From: a virus
Direction: 5' to 3' (one strand)
DNA length: 31,125 bases
IMG/VR virus record: IMGVR_UViG_3300043411_001946
Location: 1-31,125 of that record
The position numbers and the translations under genes are program-made. The notes beneath the pieces are model-generated. The model had not been told where the DNA came from. It was given only the letters and a program-made list of their open reading frames with translations, and ran no database searches. Every line of letters starts with the position of its first letter. The first letter of the stretch is position 1. Of this stretch, positions 19,199-27,980 are shown one piece after another.

Positions 19199-21631
19199 TC
19201 AGTCGCCCTCGTGCGAGATCGTCAGCGTCGTCGAGTAGCCGTCGGCGCCTGAGAGGATGTTGGTGTTTTGCGACGAGACGACCTGGACCGACACCGTCCC
19301 GCCGACCGCCAGGTACACCGTGGCGCCGCCGGCGGAGCCGAGGATCACGCCCTGGTCGCCGCCGCCCGTGTCGCCCAGCGATGCGCCGGTGCTGCCGAGC
19401 AGGCGGCGCACGCCGTTGACCACGGCGACCGCCGTGAAGTAGCCCCAGGGCACGGGCGCGACGGACACGCGCTGGCCCGTCACGACGAAGTCGATGCGGT
19501 GGTAGCCGGCCGCGTTGGCGGTGTACGTGGAGCCGCTCCACGCGCCCGGCACGCCTTGCGCCTCGACCGAGGCGCCGAAGGGAATGGTCGTCCAGGCGTT
19601 CGCGAACGCCGTGGTCGCGCCGTTGTAGCGCTGGCTGAGCAGCGAGCGGGCGACGCCGGTGTTGGGAGGGTCCATCGTCACGCTGTACGGGCCGTGCACC
19701 TCGTCGCCGCACTTGTAGCGCAGCGTGCGCACGCCGGCGGCCAGGCTCTTGGTGTCGAGCAGCGCGAAGGCGTTGCCGCGCGCGTCGGTGGCCGGCGCGC
19801 TGCCGGCCGCGAAGGCGCCGCCGTCCACCGACACCGCGACCTGGCTCATTGGCAAGCAGCCCTCGGCGCGCCAGGCGGTGAGCAGCTTGTTGGCGGTGGC
19901 CTCGACCGGCGCGATGCGCCCGCCGCTGGGCGCCCACCAGCTTTCTGGCCGCAGCAGCGGCGGGCCGCCCCACTGCTTGCCCACGAAAAGCTCGTAGATG
20001 CTGGCGCTGGCCGCCTTCTGCACCCAGCTCGTCCCCGACTGGGTGAACAGGCCAGTGAACAGCGTGTCGGGGTCGGTCCACTGAGCAAGTTGGTTGGTGC
20101 TGATCTGCGGCCATTTGGCCAGCAGCGCGGGCACGGTCTTCACGGCCTTGAGCGCATGGCCCATCAGGATGTGCTGCCCCAGCATGTTGAGGTGCACGCC
20201 GTCGAGTCCGATGCAGCCCAGGCGCGCCGCGCGCCAGATGTGCATCGAGAACGCGCCGTTGACGGCGCCGTGCGAGCGGGCGTGCGCGTCGAGCGACAGC
20301 CACTCCGCGAAATTGGTCTTCTGCGGGCTGCTGGCGGTGTCGTCCAGCATCTCGGGGCAGTAAGCGTCGGTCAGGATGCCCGATGCCTTTTTTTGCATCA
20401 GGCCCGGCAGCGTGCCCTTGTTGAGCAGCGTCGTGCCGGGCGTGCTGAAGCAGGTGGCGTCGTACAGGTACTCGCTGACGATCACGATCACGGCCGAGGG
20501 CAGGGCCGCGCGCAGGGCGTTCAGCGCGGTGCTGCAGTCGGCCTGGCACTGGGCCAGCGTGCGGCCCTCGACACGCAGGCCCAAATCGTTGGCGCCCAAG
20601 GCGATCAGCAGCACGTCGGGCACTTCGGCGATGGCTTGCTGGACCATCGTCTTGCCGTTGTAGACGGCGAGCGTGTTGGCCTTGTTCCAGGTCCAGCCGC
20701 CGACGGACAGGTTGATCAGGTCGATGGGCGCGCCGAGCTGGCGCATGCGGTCGGCCAGCAGCTTGGGCCAGCAGTCGCTTTGCAGCGGGTGCTGCGCGGC
20801 GCTGCTGTCGCCGATGACGACGACTTTGGGCACGTAGGCCCCAGCACCGCCACCGCCCGCGTTGACCTGAAAGTAGCTGTTGGCCGCCGTGGCGAAAAAC
20901 AGCTTGTTGGGCGAGCTGCTGCGGTAAAAGCGGTTGGGCTGCAGCGAGCCCAGCGTGGCGGCCGAGTCGATGGCGGCTTCGGTCGCCAGAATGATCTGCG
21001 CCTTCGCGGTGTCGGCGCTCAGGCGCTGCAGCATCGCGTCCACCGTGGACGCCGAGGCGCCGTCCTGCACGCCGATCAGCGCGGAGGCGGACACGGCGGA
21101 CATGTCGACGTTGACGAGGGCGGTGCCGGCGGCGTTCCAGCGCGTGAAGCGGTCGGCCTGCGGCACGGGCAGGCCCGTGCTGGCGCTGGCGCCCAGCACC
21201 GCCCACTTGGTCGGGTCGTCCTTGGGCCGCGTGCTGGTCGGGCCGACGGGGGCGATGCAGCGGTAGGTGAGGCCGGGGCTGTTGAGCGGGTCGTACACCA
21301 CCGTGGGCGGCGTGGCGCCAGCGCCCGACGTGCCGACGGTGCTGGTGGTCCAGGGCACCGCGATCTGCGCCGCGCCGCTGGCGGCCGACGTGGCCGCTTG
21401 CTGCGCAAACGTTTGCGCCTGGCCGCGCGAGGTCTCGGCGTATTCGGCCGACTCGGCCGCCGCGCCGGCGTTGTTGTTGACGTTGGCCAGCAGCGCGTTG
21501 AATTCGCCGATCTTGACGGTGGTCAGGTGATTGACCCAGACCAGCGCCTGCTGGCGAAACGCCGAGTCGAGGACGTTCGGCAGCGGGCCGGGGAACGCCG
21601 TGATGGGGGTGGGGGGGATCAGGGTGGGCAT
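19199..21631 (-). CDS. tail fibre/spike with SGNH hydrolase domain, 810 aa
   Basis: Same N-terminal docking module as the fibre above (IPPTPITAFPGPLPNVLDSA). An Ala-rich stalk follows, then an SGNH/GDSL esterase domain: block I VVVIGDSSAAQ (Ser ~276), a GGWTW glycine block, ALGANDLGL (block III Asn), and DGVHLNMLGQH near residue 470 (block V Asp/His). Such domains remove acyl groups from surface polysaccharide during adsorption. The C-terminal ~330 residues are beta-rich, with VSVDGGAFAAGSA and VLGSAGGATVYLAVGG. It ends the overlap chain from the tail-tip gene. Confidence 0.85.
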   Translation of the reverse strand: MPTLIPPTPITAFPGPLPNVLDSAFRQQALVWVNHLTTVKIGEFNALLANVNNNAGAAAESAEYAETSRGQAQTFAQQAATSAASGAAQIAVPWTTSTVGTSGAGATPPTVVYDPLNSPGLTYRCIAPVGPTSTRPKDDPTKWAVLGASASTGLPVPQADRFTRWNAAGTALVNVDMSAVSASALIGVQDGASASTVDAMLQRLSADTAKAQIILATEAAIDSAATLGSLQPNRFYRSSSPNKLFFATAANSYFQVNAGGGGAGAYVPKVVVIGDSSAAQHPLQSDCWPKLLADRMRQLGAPIDLINLSVGGWTWNKANTLAVYNGKTMVQQAIAEVPDVLLIALGANDLGLRVEGRTLAQCQADCSTALNALRAALPSAVIVIVSEYLYDATCFSTPGTTLLNKGTLPGLMQKKASGILTDAYCPEMLDDTASSPQKTNFAEWLSLDAHARSHGAVNGAFSMHIWRAARLGCIGLDGVHLNMLGQHILMGHALKAVKTVPALLAKWPQISTNQLAQWTDPDTLFTGLFTQSGTSWVQKAASASIYELFVGKQWGGPPLLRPESWWAPSGGRIAPVEATANKLLTAWRAEGCLPMSQVAVSVDGGAFAAGSAPATDARGNAFALLDTKSLAAGVRTLRYKCGDEVHGPYSVTMDPPNTGVARSLLSQRYNGATTAFANAWTTIPFGASVEAQGVPGAWSGSTYTANAAGYHRIDFVVTGQRVSVAPVPWGYFTAVAVVNGVRRLLGSTGASLGDTGGGDQGVILGSAGGATVYLAVGGTVSVQVVSSQNTNILSGADGYSTTLTISHEGD

Positions 21632-22563
21632 CAGATCATGCTCTGCAGTCGGCCGGTGAGCGTGCAGCGGCCGTAGTCGTCGTAGCGCACCGAGCCTTCG
21701 AAAGGCCCGAAGCCCCGCAAAGGCTCGTAAGCCGCGCCCGTGTGAAACAGCCAGAGGGCGGGGACGCTCTCGTAGCGCACCAGCAGGTCTTTGACCGACG
21801 CGGCGTTGGTCGGGTCGATGAAAACCGGGCCGCTGATCTCGCCGCCGCTGGGGCGCTTGATGTAGGTGTAGGTGCCATCGGCCTCGAACTTTTTGTAGCT
21901 GTAGGGCAGCACCGAGAACTCCACGCCGTACTGCGTGGTGCCCAGGCCGATGAAGCGGCCAAGCTGGATGGCGCCCAGCCGGGCGACGCCGCCGGGGTTG
22001 GCGACGCGGATGGTGATGACGGGGTCGAGCGCCAGGCTCAGGCCGGACACGTATAGCGTGTCCTGCAGGCGCACGGGCGCGAGGAAGAAGGCTTGCCAGT
22101 CGTGCACGCCCTGGCCGTCGAGGGCGTAGTCGGTCGGGCCGAACACCAGGGCGCCGCCCGGCCCCTCGGTGATCGTGATCGTGGCGGTGGTGGCTTCCAG
22201 CCCGCCCAGCCACAAATCCGTGATCAGGTCGCCGGGGCGCAGCACGTAGGTCAGCTCGGCGTCGCCGACGGCCTGCGTCGAACGGTAGAGGTCGAACGGC
22301 GCCATGGTGTTCGTGGGCCGCAGCGGCTTCCAATTGATCGCGTCGACTTCGGGCGCGGGCGCCGTCGTGCCAGCGACGATGCGGGCGTAGACCGCGCCGA
22401 TGGACACGCGGTGGCGCAGGTCGCCGACCAGGTAGGACTCGGCCGGGTTCCATGGCGCGGTGCCGTCCTCGGGCAGCGCCCCGGCCGAGGTGCTGGCCGA
22501 GACGATGTGCGAGCGGCCCAGGGGCACGGCATCGAGCATGCCGAAGGTGACGGGCAGGTCCAT
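21631..22563 (-). CDS. tail-tip/baseplate protein, 310 aa
   Basis: It lies between tape measure and fibres and overlaps both. Starts MDLPVTFGMLDAVPLGRSHI. Residues ~35-80 (WNPAESYLVGDLRHR, GAVYARIVAGTTAPAP, INWKPL) have the W...Y..GD.V....Y.A......P......W spacing of ChtBD3-like carbohydrate-binding modules used in phage tips. The middle is beta-rich (ITIRVANPGGVARLGAIQLG), and the end has FEGSVRYDDYGRCTLTGRL. It is the only gene where a siphophage would normally carry several tip genes, so it may combine distal-tail and receptor-contact roles. That is inference. Confidence 0.6.
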   Translation of the reverse strand: MDLPVTFGMLDAVPLGRSHIVSASTSAGALPEDGTAPWNPAESYLVGDLRHRVSIGAVYARIVAGTTAPAPEVDAINWKPLRPTNTMAPFDLYRSTQAVGDAELTYVLRPGDLITDLWLGGLEATTATITITEGPGGALVFGPTDYALDGQGVHDWQAFFLAPVRLQDTLYVSGLSLALDPVITIRVANPGGVARLGAIQLGRFIGLGTTQYGVEFSVLPYSYKKFEADGTYTYIKRPSGGEISGPVFIDPTNAASVKDLLVRYESVPALWLFHTGAAYEPLRGFGPFEGSVRYDDYGRCTLTGRLQSMI

Positions 22564-25500
22564 CAGGCCTCCTCCGTCCGCATCGCGTTGCCGTTGCTGG
22601 TCACGCGGTCGAGGACGCGCGCGGTCAGCTCGGAGGCGGCGGCGACGCGGTCGAGCTTGGCGGCCAGCGCGGCCACTTCGCGGCGCAGTGCGCGGTTCTC
22701 GGACTCCAGGCGCTCGGCCAGGCGGTCGCCGTGGCCGCCGCCGCCGATCAGGCGTTGGGACTGCTCAAAGCTGTAGTAGCGCGCGGGGCCGGTGAACTCG
22801 ACCTCCGGCCCGCGCTCGCCCACCAGGCGCACGCCCCCGGCGTGCAGGCCGCCGTTGGCGAACGCGGGCACCACGACACCGCCCTCGACGCCCATGCCGC
22901 GCTGGCGCAGGAAGGCGTCCAGCTCCTGCGCGTTGACGCCCATGGCGCCGGCCAGGCCGTCCAGCGTCCAGCCCTGGGCCTGGCGCCAGTCGCTGAAGGC
23001 GCCGCCGGCGCGGATGGCGTCCATCTCGGCCTGCAGGCCGGCCATGACTTCGCGGCGCACGACGATGCCGTTGCGCACGGCAAAGCCCTCGTCGTAGATG
23101 CGCGCGGCCATGTCGGCGGCGTCAACCCCGTTGGGGCCGATGGCGCCGGCCAGCGCGTTGACGTGCCAGCCAAGGGCGCGGCTCCAGTCCCCGTTGCCGT
23201 ACCAGCTTGCGCCGCGAATCGCGGCGACCTCGCGCTGCAGCGCGGTCTGCACCGGGGTGGCGCCACCGCCGCCGAAGGCGCCGCCGCCGCCGAAGGCGCC
23301 GCCGCCGCCGAAGGCGCCACCGCCGCCGAAGGCGCCACCGCCGGTCACGGGGTTGGCGCCGGGCAGCGCCGCGGCGGCGTTGCGGGCGGATTCGGCGGCG
23401 CCGCGCGCGGCGGTCTCGGCGGCGAGCAGGCCGACGAGCTGGGCGATGCCATCGTCGATGCTGGTCACCGTGGTCTGCATGCCGCGCTGCACGTCGATGA
23501 GTTGTTGGTAGTGCTGCACCTGCTGCTCCAGCAGGCCGATCTGCTGCTCGGCGTCGGTCAGGCGCAGGCCGGCTCCCTCTTCCAGCGCGCCCAGCTTGGC
23601 GGCCAGGATGGCTTTGTCCACCTCGTACTGCGCCACCGATGCGTACTGATTGACATCGAGGCCGGCGACGGCGGCGTCGATGGCCTGCACCAGCTTGTCC
23701 GAGGACGGCAGGGCGCCGCCGGTGAGCGTCTGCCGCAGCGCGTCGTCGATGTACGCGCGGCCCTGCGCGGCGGCCAGGGCGCGGGTGTCGGCCATCTCGC
23801 CGCGCAGGCTGCGTTTGCGGTCGCCGGTGAGCGACTGGATGGCGCTGGCTTCGTCGGCCAACGCGCGGGCGGCCTGCAGGCTGCGGTCGAAGAACTTCTG
23901 CAGCTCGCCCCATACGCGGTCGGTGCTGCCCCGGGCGGCGTCGTAGGCCTGCTCGGCGGCGCGGGCGGCGTCCTCGGCCGCGTCCTTCGCGGCGCGGGCG
24001 GCGTCGGCCGCGGCGTCGGCGGCGGCGCGGGCGGCGTCGGCCGCGGCGTCGGCGGCGGCGCGCGCGGCGTCGGCCGCGGCGTCGGCGGCGGCGCGCGCGG
24101 CCTCTTGCGCCAGGCGCTGGGCCTCGGCCTGGCGCGCCCACTGGTCGGCGTAGCTGTCGTGGTAGGGCGCGCTGCGCGCCATCTGATCGCCCAGGGCGGC
24201 CACCTGCGCATTGATCTGCTGCAGCGCGGCCTGGAATGCCGGGTCGCCGAGGACGGCGCCGAGGGCCTGGGCGGTGGCGGTGGCGTCGGCCAGCATCTTG
24301 TCGATGGCGGCCTGGCTCACGGCCTGGCTGACCACGGTGCCGGTGAGGGCGGCCTGGATCATGGGCTCGACCACGCCCTGCACCATCATCGACGTGATGC
24401 GCTGCGCGAAATTGCCCGCTATGGCGTCGTAGATGCCGCCGGTGACGATGTCGGCCATGGCCTGGCCGGCGGTCAGGCCCTCGTGCTCGAAGCGGCCCAG
24501 CAGCGCGGCCGATAGGGTGGAGGCCAGGGCGTCGGCGCCGGCGAAGGCTTGCTCGATGGCGGTGGCCACGTCGCCGACGGCATCGGCCGCGGCGTCAGCG
24601 GCGGGGGTGATCTGGGCGAAAGCCCCCTGCACGGACATGAGCGCGTTGAACTGGGCGCGGCCCGCGTCGGTCAACAGGCCTCCAGAGTCGACCAGGGCAT
24701 CGACCATGGCGCGCAGCTCGGCGCGGGTGGCGGGCAGGTCGAGGCCCACGCTGCCCAGGGTGGCGCCGAGCTGGCGGCTGGTGATGGCGGCGCGCTCGGC
24801 GTCGGAGTAGAAGTTTTGTAGGTAGCTGTTGTAGTTGTTGGTGAGATTGTCCAGGCCGCCGGCGAGTTCGCCCAGCGCATACACCGCGTCCTGGCTGGCG
24901 TTGGCGAAGTCGGGGAACACGTCGATCATCAGGCGGATGGCGCCGATCGTTCCGGCCAACTCGACGGACGCCTTCTGGTAGAGGGCCGCGGCTTCCTCGC
25001 CCACCTTGTCGCCGGTGAGCTTGGCCATCTCGACCTGGGTTGCGTCCACCTGCTTCCTGGCCCATTCGGGCAGGTCGAGCTGCTCGAATGCGTCCAGCGC
25101 CTTGGTGTAGACGCCCCGGATCGCGTCACCGTGGTTGGCGTAGGACTCGGTGTCCACCGAGCGCACCAGCGTCCGGTCGCCTTGCGAAATGTCCAGGCCC
25201 GCCCACGTGCCGCCCTTGCCGCGCAGCGCGAACCCAACCGTCGCCTTGAAGTCCTCGGCCGTGCCGCCGAGGGCGCGGCCGACCACCGTCAGCGGCCCGA
25301 CGATGCCCTCGGCCATCGCGCGGCTGGCCGCGGTCAGCTCCGGGCTGCTGCTGACCAAGGCGCTGCCCTTGTTGTTCCAGAAGCCTTCAGCCTGGGGGTC
25401 CGTGTACCCGGCGCCGCGGTAGAAGTCCTCCTTGTAGGCGTTCGCCCAGACCTTCCACTGCATCATCGGGCCGTTGTCGCTCATCGAGGCCGAAGCCAGC

Positions 25501-27980
25501 TCACCGCGCGCCGTGGTCAGCAGGTGGTACAGGGAGCGGTCGGTCTGGTCCCGGATGATGTCTTCCGGCGCGCCGATCTCGCGCAGGCCGGCCAGCAGCG
25601 CCACGCGGTCGGGCAGGTCGCCGGTGAGCTGATTGAAGCCCACCGAGTCCCGCACCACGCGCGCGGCGGCGTCGTTGCCCGAGGACGTGGCGAAGGCGGC
25701 GCCGCCGATGCGGTCGCGAGAGTTTTTCTCGATCAGCGAGCCGATGATGAGGGGGGCGGCGAGGACGGCTGCTGCGGTGGCGGCGATGCCGCCAAGGCTG
25801 GTGCCGGCGCCGGCCGTGCCATAGGCGCCGTTCGTGGACAGCAGGGCGGAAATGCCGTCGCCGTATATGGGTGCGGCGGTGTTGGCGTACAGGGAGCCGG
25901 CTGCGTTGCCCCAGCTCATGCTGCCGCCTATCAAGCCGCTGGCCGCGCCCATGTTGCCGCCCGTGCCGGTGAGCATTCCGTAGGCACTGTAGGCGTTGCT
26001 GGCGCCGCCCAGCAGGCCGATGCCGCCGCCTTGGCCGCCGCCCAGCGCCTGAGCCACGATGCTGGCATCTGCGCCCGTAAAGCTGGCCGCGATGTTGATG
26101 ATCCAGCGCTTGATGGTCATCTGGTACAGCATGTCCAGCAGCGCGGCCTTGAGGGTCTGTCCCAGACGTTTGAACGTGCCAGCCCCGTCCTCGAAGATGT
26201 TGACGAACACGTCGTGCGCGGTGGTGTCGATGGACTTCCACATGTCGAGCTGGGCGCGCTGCTGTTCCAGCGCCTCTTCGCCTTGCTGCTTGAGGCCGAC
26301 GAGTGTTTGGCGCTCTTTGAGGATGGCGATCTGGCGGACGATTTCGGCGGTTTCGTCGGCGGTGGCGCCCAGCAGCTGCATGGCGGCGAGCTTCTGTTCC
26401 TTGGTCGCGATGGCGGCGTCCATCTTGGCCTGGGCGTACTCTGCGACGGTGCGGACGTCCTTGCCGAGCAGGTCGATCTCCTCGCGCAGCTCGGCGTTCT
26501 TGAGGACCATGGCGTGGGTCTCGTCGGACAGATCAGCGAGGTACTTGGCGCGGTTCATCTCGAAAGCGCGCTCGGCAGTGCGCAGGGCAAGCAGCTCGGT
26601 CGATGCCTTGACCTCGGCCAGCTTGGCGAGGACGATCTGCCGCTCCGTGAGGGTGAGCTTGTCGCCGGCGGCGATGAGGTCGGTCTTGACCTTGACCTCG
26701 AACTTCTCGATGTCGGTGAGTTCGCGGCCCAGCTTCAGTTCTTGCTCGGAAGCGGCCAGGCGCTCCTCGATGGTTTTCATCATTGAGCGGAATACGCTGT
26801 CGCTGGCTTTGGCGCCGGCGGCGTTCTTGGCGAGGACGTTCTGGAAGTCGAGTTTGGGTTTTGCTTTCTCGCCTTCGTTGCCGGCAATGGCTGCGCCGGC
26901 AGCGATCCTGTCGAGAGCGGCGCGGAACTGCTGGCCCTTGGACTGCTGGGACCACAGCTTGTCCATGTCGGCGCCCATGTCGCTCATGATGGTCTTGGTC
27001 TGACGCGCGGCGCCGGCCAGTTCATCCCAGGCGCCGGACAGGTCGCCGGCCTTGGCTTTGGTGGTGGCGGCAGCGGTGGCCTGGTCGATGACGGCAGCAG
27101 CGGCCAGGGTGGCGCCGATGGCGATGCCGACGCTCTTGACCACGCGGACCACGCCCTCGAATACGTCGATGACGTAGGAGGCGCCGGTGATGGCTTGCCG
27201 CGTCCACGCGGCAATGGAGCCATCGGCGGCGAGCCTGCGGACTTCATCGCGCAAGCCGCCGGACCCGTTGGTCATGCCGAGCAACGCCTGCACGCCCTCG
27301 TCCAGCGCGGGAATCATGGCGTTGGCCAGTTCCTTCTTCCAGGCGTCGCCGCTGGTGCGCAGGCGCAGGAGGTTGTCGTCGAGGTTGTCGGCGGCGTTGG
27401 CCTGCTCGGTGGTGACCTCGGCTGCAAGGTCGCCAGCCACGGCCAGGTCGGCCATGAAGGGCAGCATTTTGGCGCCCTCCTTCCCGTACAGCGCCATCAT
27501 GACGGCGGCCTTGTCGGCACCGTCGGCGAAGCCGCCCATGGCCTTGGCGACGGCCTGCATCTGGTCTTCGGGGCGCAGTTGCTTGAACTGGCTGACGGCC
27601 AGACCCAGGGCCTGGATGGCAAGGCCAGCGCCCTTGCTTTCCTCGGTGGTGCTCGCCAGGTTCTTGGTGAGCTTGTTCATGGCCCCGCCGATGGTGTCGG
27701 CGGTCTGGTCGCTGTACCTGCCGACGGCAGCGAGGCCGCTCAATGCCTCGACGGTGGAGCCGGTCTGCAGGGCGAGGTCGTGCAGGGCGGCGCCGCTTTC
27801 GACCGCGCCCTTGACGATGTTGACGAAGGCGCCGACAGTGAAGCCGGCGGCGAGGCCGGCGGCAACGCTGGCGACGGAACCCTTGAGGCTGCTGAACTGC
27901 GCCTGGACCTGCTGCAGGCCGGCGACGACGACGGTGTGGCCCTCCAGGGCGAGGCCGATCTTGGCGACGGCGTCACTCAT
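22563..27980 (-). CDS. tape measure protein, 1,805 aa
   Basis: Start at MSDAVAKIGLALEGHTVVVA, the start that overlaps the DUF1799 stop. The N-terminal region is typical of phage tape measures (FSSLKGSVASVAAGLAAGFT, GALHDLALQTGSTVEALSG-like and AMNKLTKNLASTTEESKGAG segments). A hydrophobic helix region follows (GIAIGATLAAAAVIDQATAA), then long coiled coil, an Ala/Asp/Arg hendecad array (~residues 1293-1347), and a Gly/Phe repeat. The C-terminus ends with the familiar GGVRLVGERGPEVEFTGPAR block. Within the late operon it sets tail length. At about 1.5 A per residue it would correspond to a tail near 270 nm. Confidence 0.92.
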   Translation of the reverse strand: MSDAVAKIGLALEGHTVVVAGLQQVQAQFSSLKGSVASVAAGLAAGFTVGAFVNIVKGAVESGAALHDLALQTGSTVEALSGLAAVGRYSDQTADTIGGAMNKLTKNLASTTEESKGAGLAIQALGLAVSQFKQLRPEDQMQAVAKAMGGFADGADKAAVMMALYGKEGAKMLPFMADLAVAGDLAAEVTTEQANAADNLDDNLLRLRTSGDAWKKELANAMIPALDEGVQALLGMTNGSGGLRDEVRRLAADGSIAAWTRQAITGASYVIDVFEGVVRVVKSVGIAIGATLAAAAVIDQATAAATTKAKAGDLSGAWDELAGAARQTKTIMSDMGADMDKLWSQQSKGQQFRAALDRIAAGAAIAGNEGEKAKPKLDFQNVLAKNAAGAKASDSVFRSMMKTIEERLAASEQELKLGRELTDIEKFEVKVKTDLIAAGDKLTLTERQIVLAKLAEVKASTELLALRTAERAFEMNRAKYLADLSDETHAMVLKNAELREEIDLLGKDVRTVAEYAQAKMDAAIATKEQKLAAMQLLGATADETAEIVRQIAILKERQTLVGLKQQGEEALEQQRAQLDMWKSIDTTAHDVFVNIFEDGAGTFKRLGQTLKAALLDMLYQMTIKRWIINIAASFTGADASIVAQALGGGQGGGIGLLGGASNAYSAYGMLTGTGGNMGAASGLIGGSMSWGNAAGSLYANTAAPIYGDGISALLSTNGAYGTAGAGTSLGGIAATAAAVLAAPLIIGSLIEKNSRDRIGGAAFATSSGNDAAARVVRDSVGFNQLTGDLPDRVALLAGLREIGAPEDIIRDQTDRSLYHLLTTARGELASASMSDNGPMMQWKVWANAYKEDFYRGAGYTDPQAEGFWNNKGSALVSSSPELTAASRAMAEGIVGPLTVVGRALGGTAEDFKATVGFALRGKGGTWAGLDISQGDRTLVRSVDTESYANHGDAIRGVYTKALDAFEQLDLPEWARKQVDATQVEMAKLTGDKVGEEAAALYQKASVELAGTIGAIRLMIDVFPDFANASQDAVYALGELAGGLDNLTNNYNSYLQNFYSDAERAAITSRQLGATLGSVGLDLPATRAELRAMVDALVDSGGLLTDAGRAQFNALMSVQGAFAQITPAADAAADAVGDVATAIEQAFAGADALASTLSAALLGRFEHEGLTAGQAMADIVTGGIYDAIAGNFAQRITSMMVQGVVEPMIQAALTGTVVSQAVSQAAIDKMLADATATAQALGAVLGDPAFQAALQQINAQVAALGDQMARSAPYHDSYADQWARQAEAQRLAQEAARAAADAAADAARAAADAAADAARAAADAAADAARAAKDAAEDAARAAEQAYDAARGSTDRVWGELQKFFDRSLQAARALADEASAIQSLTGDRKRSLRGEMADTRALAAAQGRAYIDDALRQTLTGGALPSSDKLVQAIDAAVAGLDVNQYASVAQYEVDKAILAAKLGALEEGAGLRLTDAEQQIGLLEQQVQHYQQLIDVQRGMQTTVTSIDDGIAQLVGLLAAETAARGAAESARNAAAALPGANPVTGGGAFGGGGAFGGGGAFGGGGAFGGGGATPVQTALQREVAAIRGASWYGNGDWSRALGWHVNALAGAIGPNGVDAADMAARIYDEGFAVRNGIVVRREVMAGLQAEMDAIRAGGAFSDWRQAQGWTLDGLAGAMGVNAQELDAFLRQRGMGVEGGVVVPAFANGGLHAGGVRLVGERGPEVEFTGPARYYSFEQSQRLIGGGGHGDRLAERLESENRALRREVAALAAKLDRVAAASELTARVLDRVTSNGNAMRTEEA
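23261..23345 (-). repeat. 18-bp tandem repeat in the tape measure (AFGGGG)
   Basis: About four and a half near-identical 18-bp copies encode repeating AFGGGG, a flexible linker between the coiled-coil part and two related C-terminal modules. The copies differ by G/A changes at one position. Confidence 0.9.
23937..24101 (-). repeat. 33-bp tandem repeat in the tape measure (AARAAADAAAD)
   Basis: Three perfect and two degenerate 11-residue units (AARAAADAAAD, later AARAAKDAAED) form a hendecad array, which favours a right-handed, nearly straight helical bundle. Copy number of such repeats can change by slippage. Confidence 0.9.

Noticed and set aside
19268-21676. 802-codon open frame on the + strand
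   Set aside because: It is antisense to the SGNH fibre gene, rich in R, G, A, H and V without domain motifs. It is a shadow produced by GC-rich codon use.
23937-24101. Repeat array that could suggest CRISPR
   Set aside because: The 33-bp units are contiguous, in frame, and encode a coiled coil. There are no spacers. No CRISPR array or cas gene is visible in the window.
22731-26786. Two long + strand frames (594 and 551 codons)
   Set aside because: They are antisense to the tape measure gene and have low-complexity G/V/A/R composition. No start site, motif or operon partner supports them.
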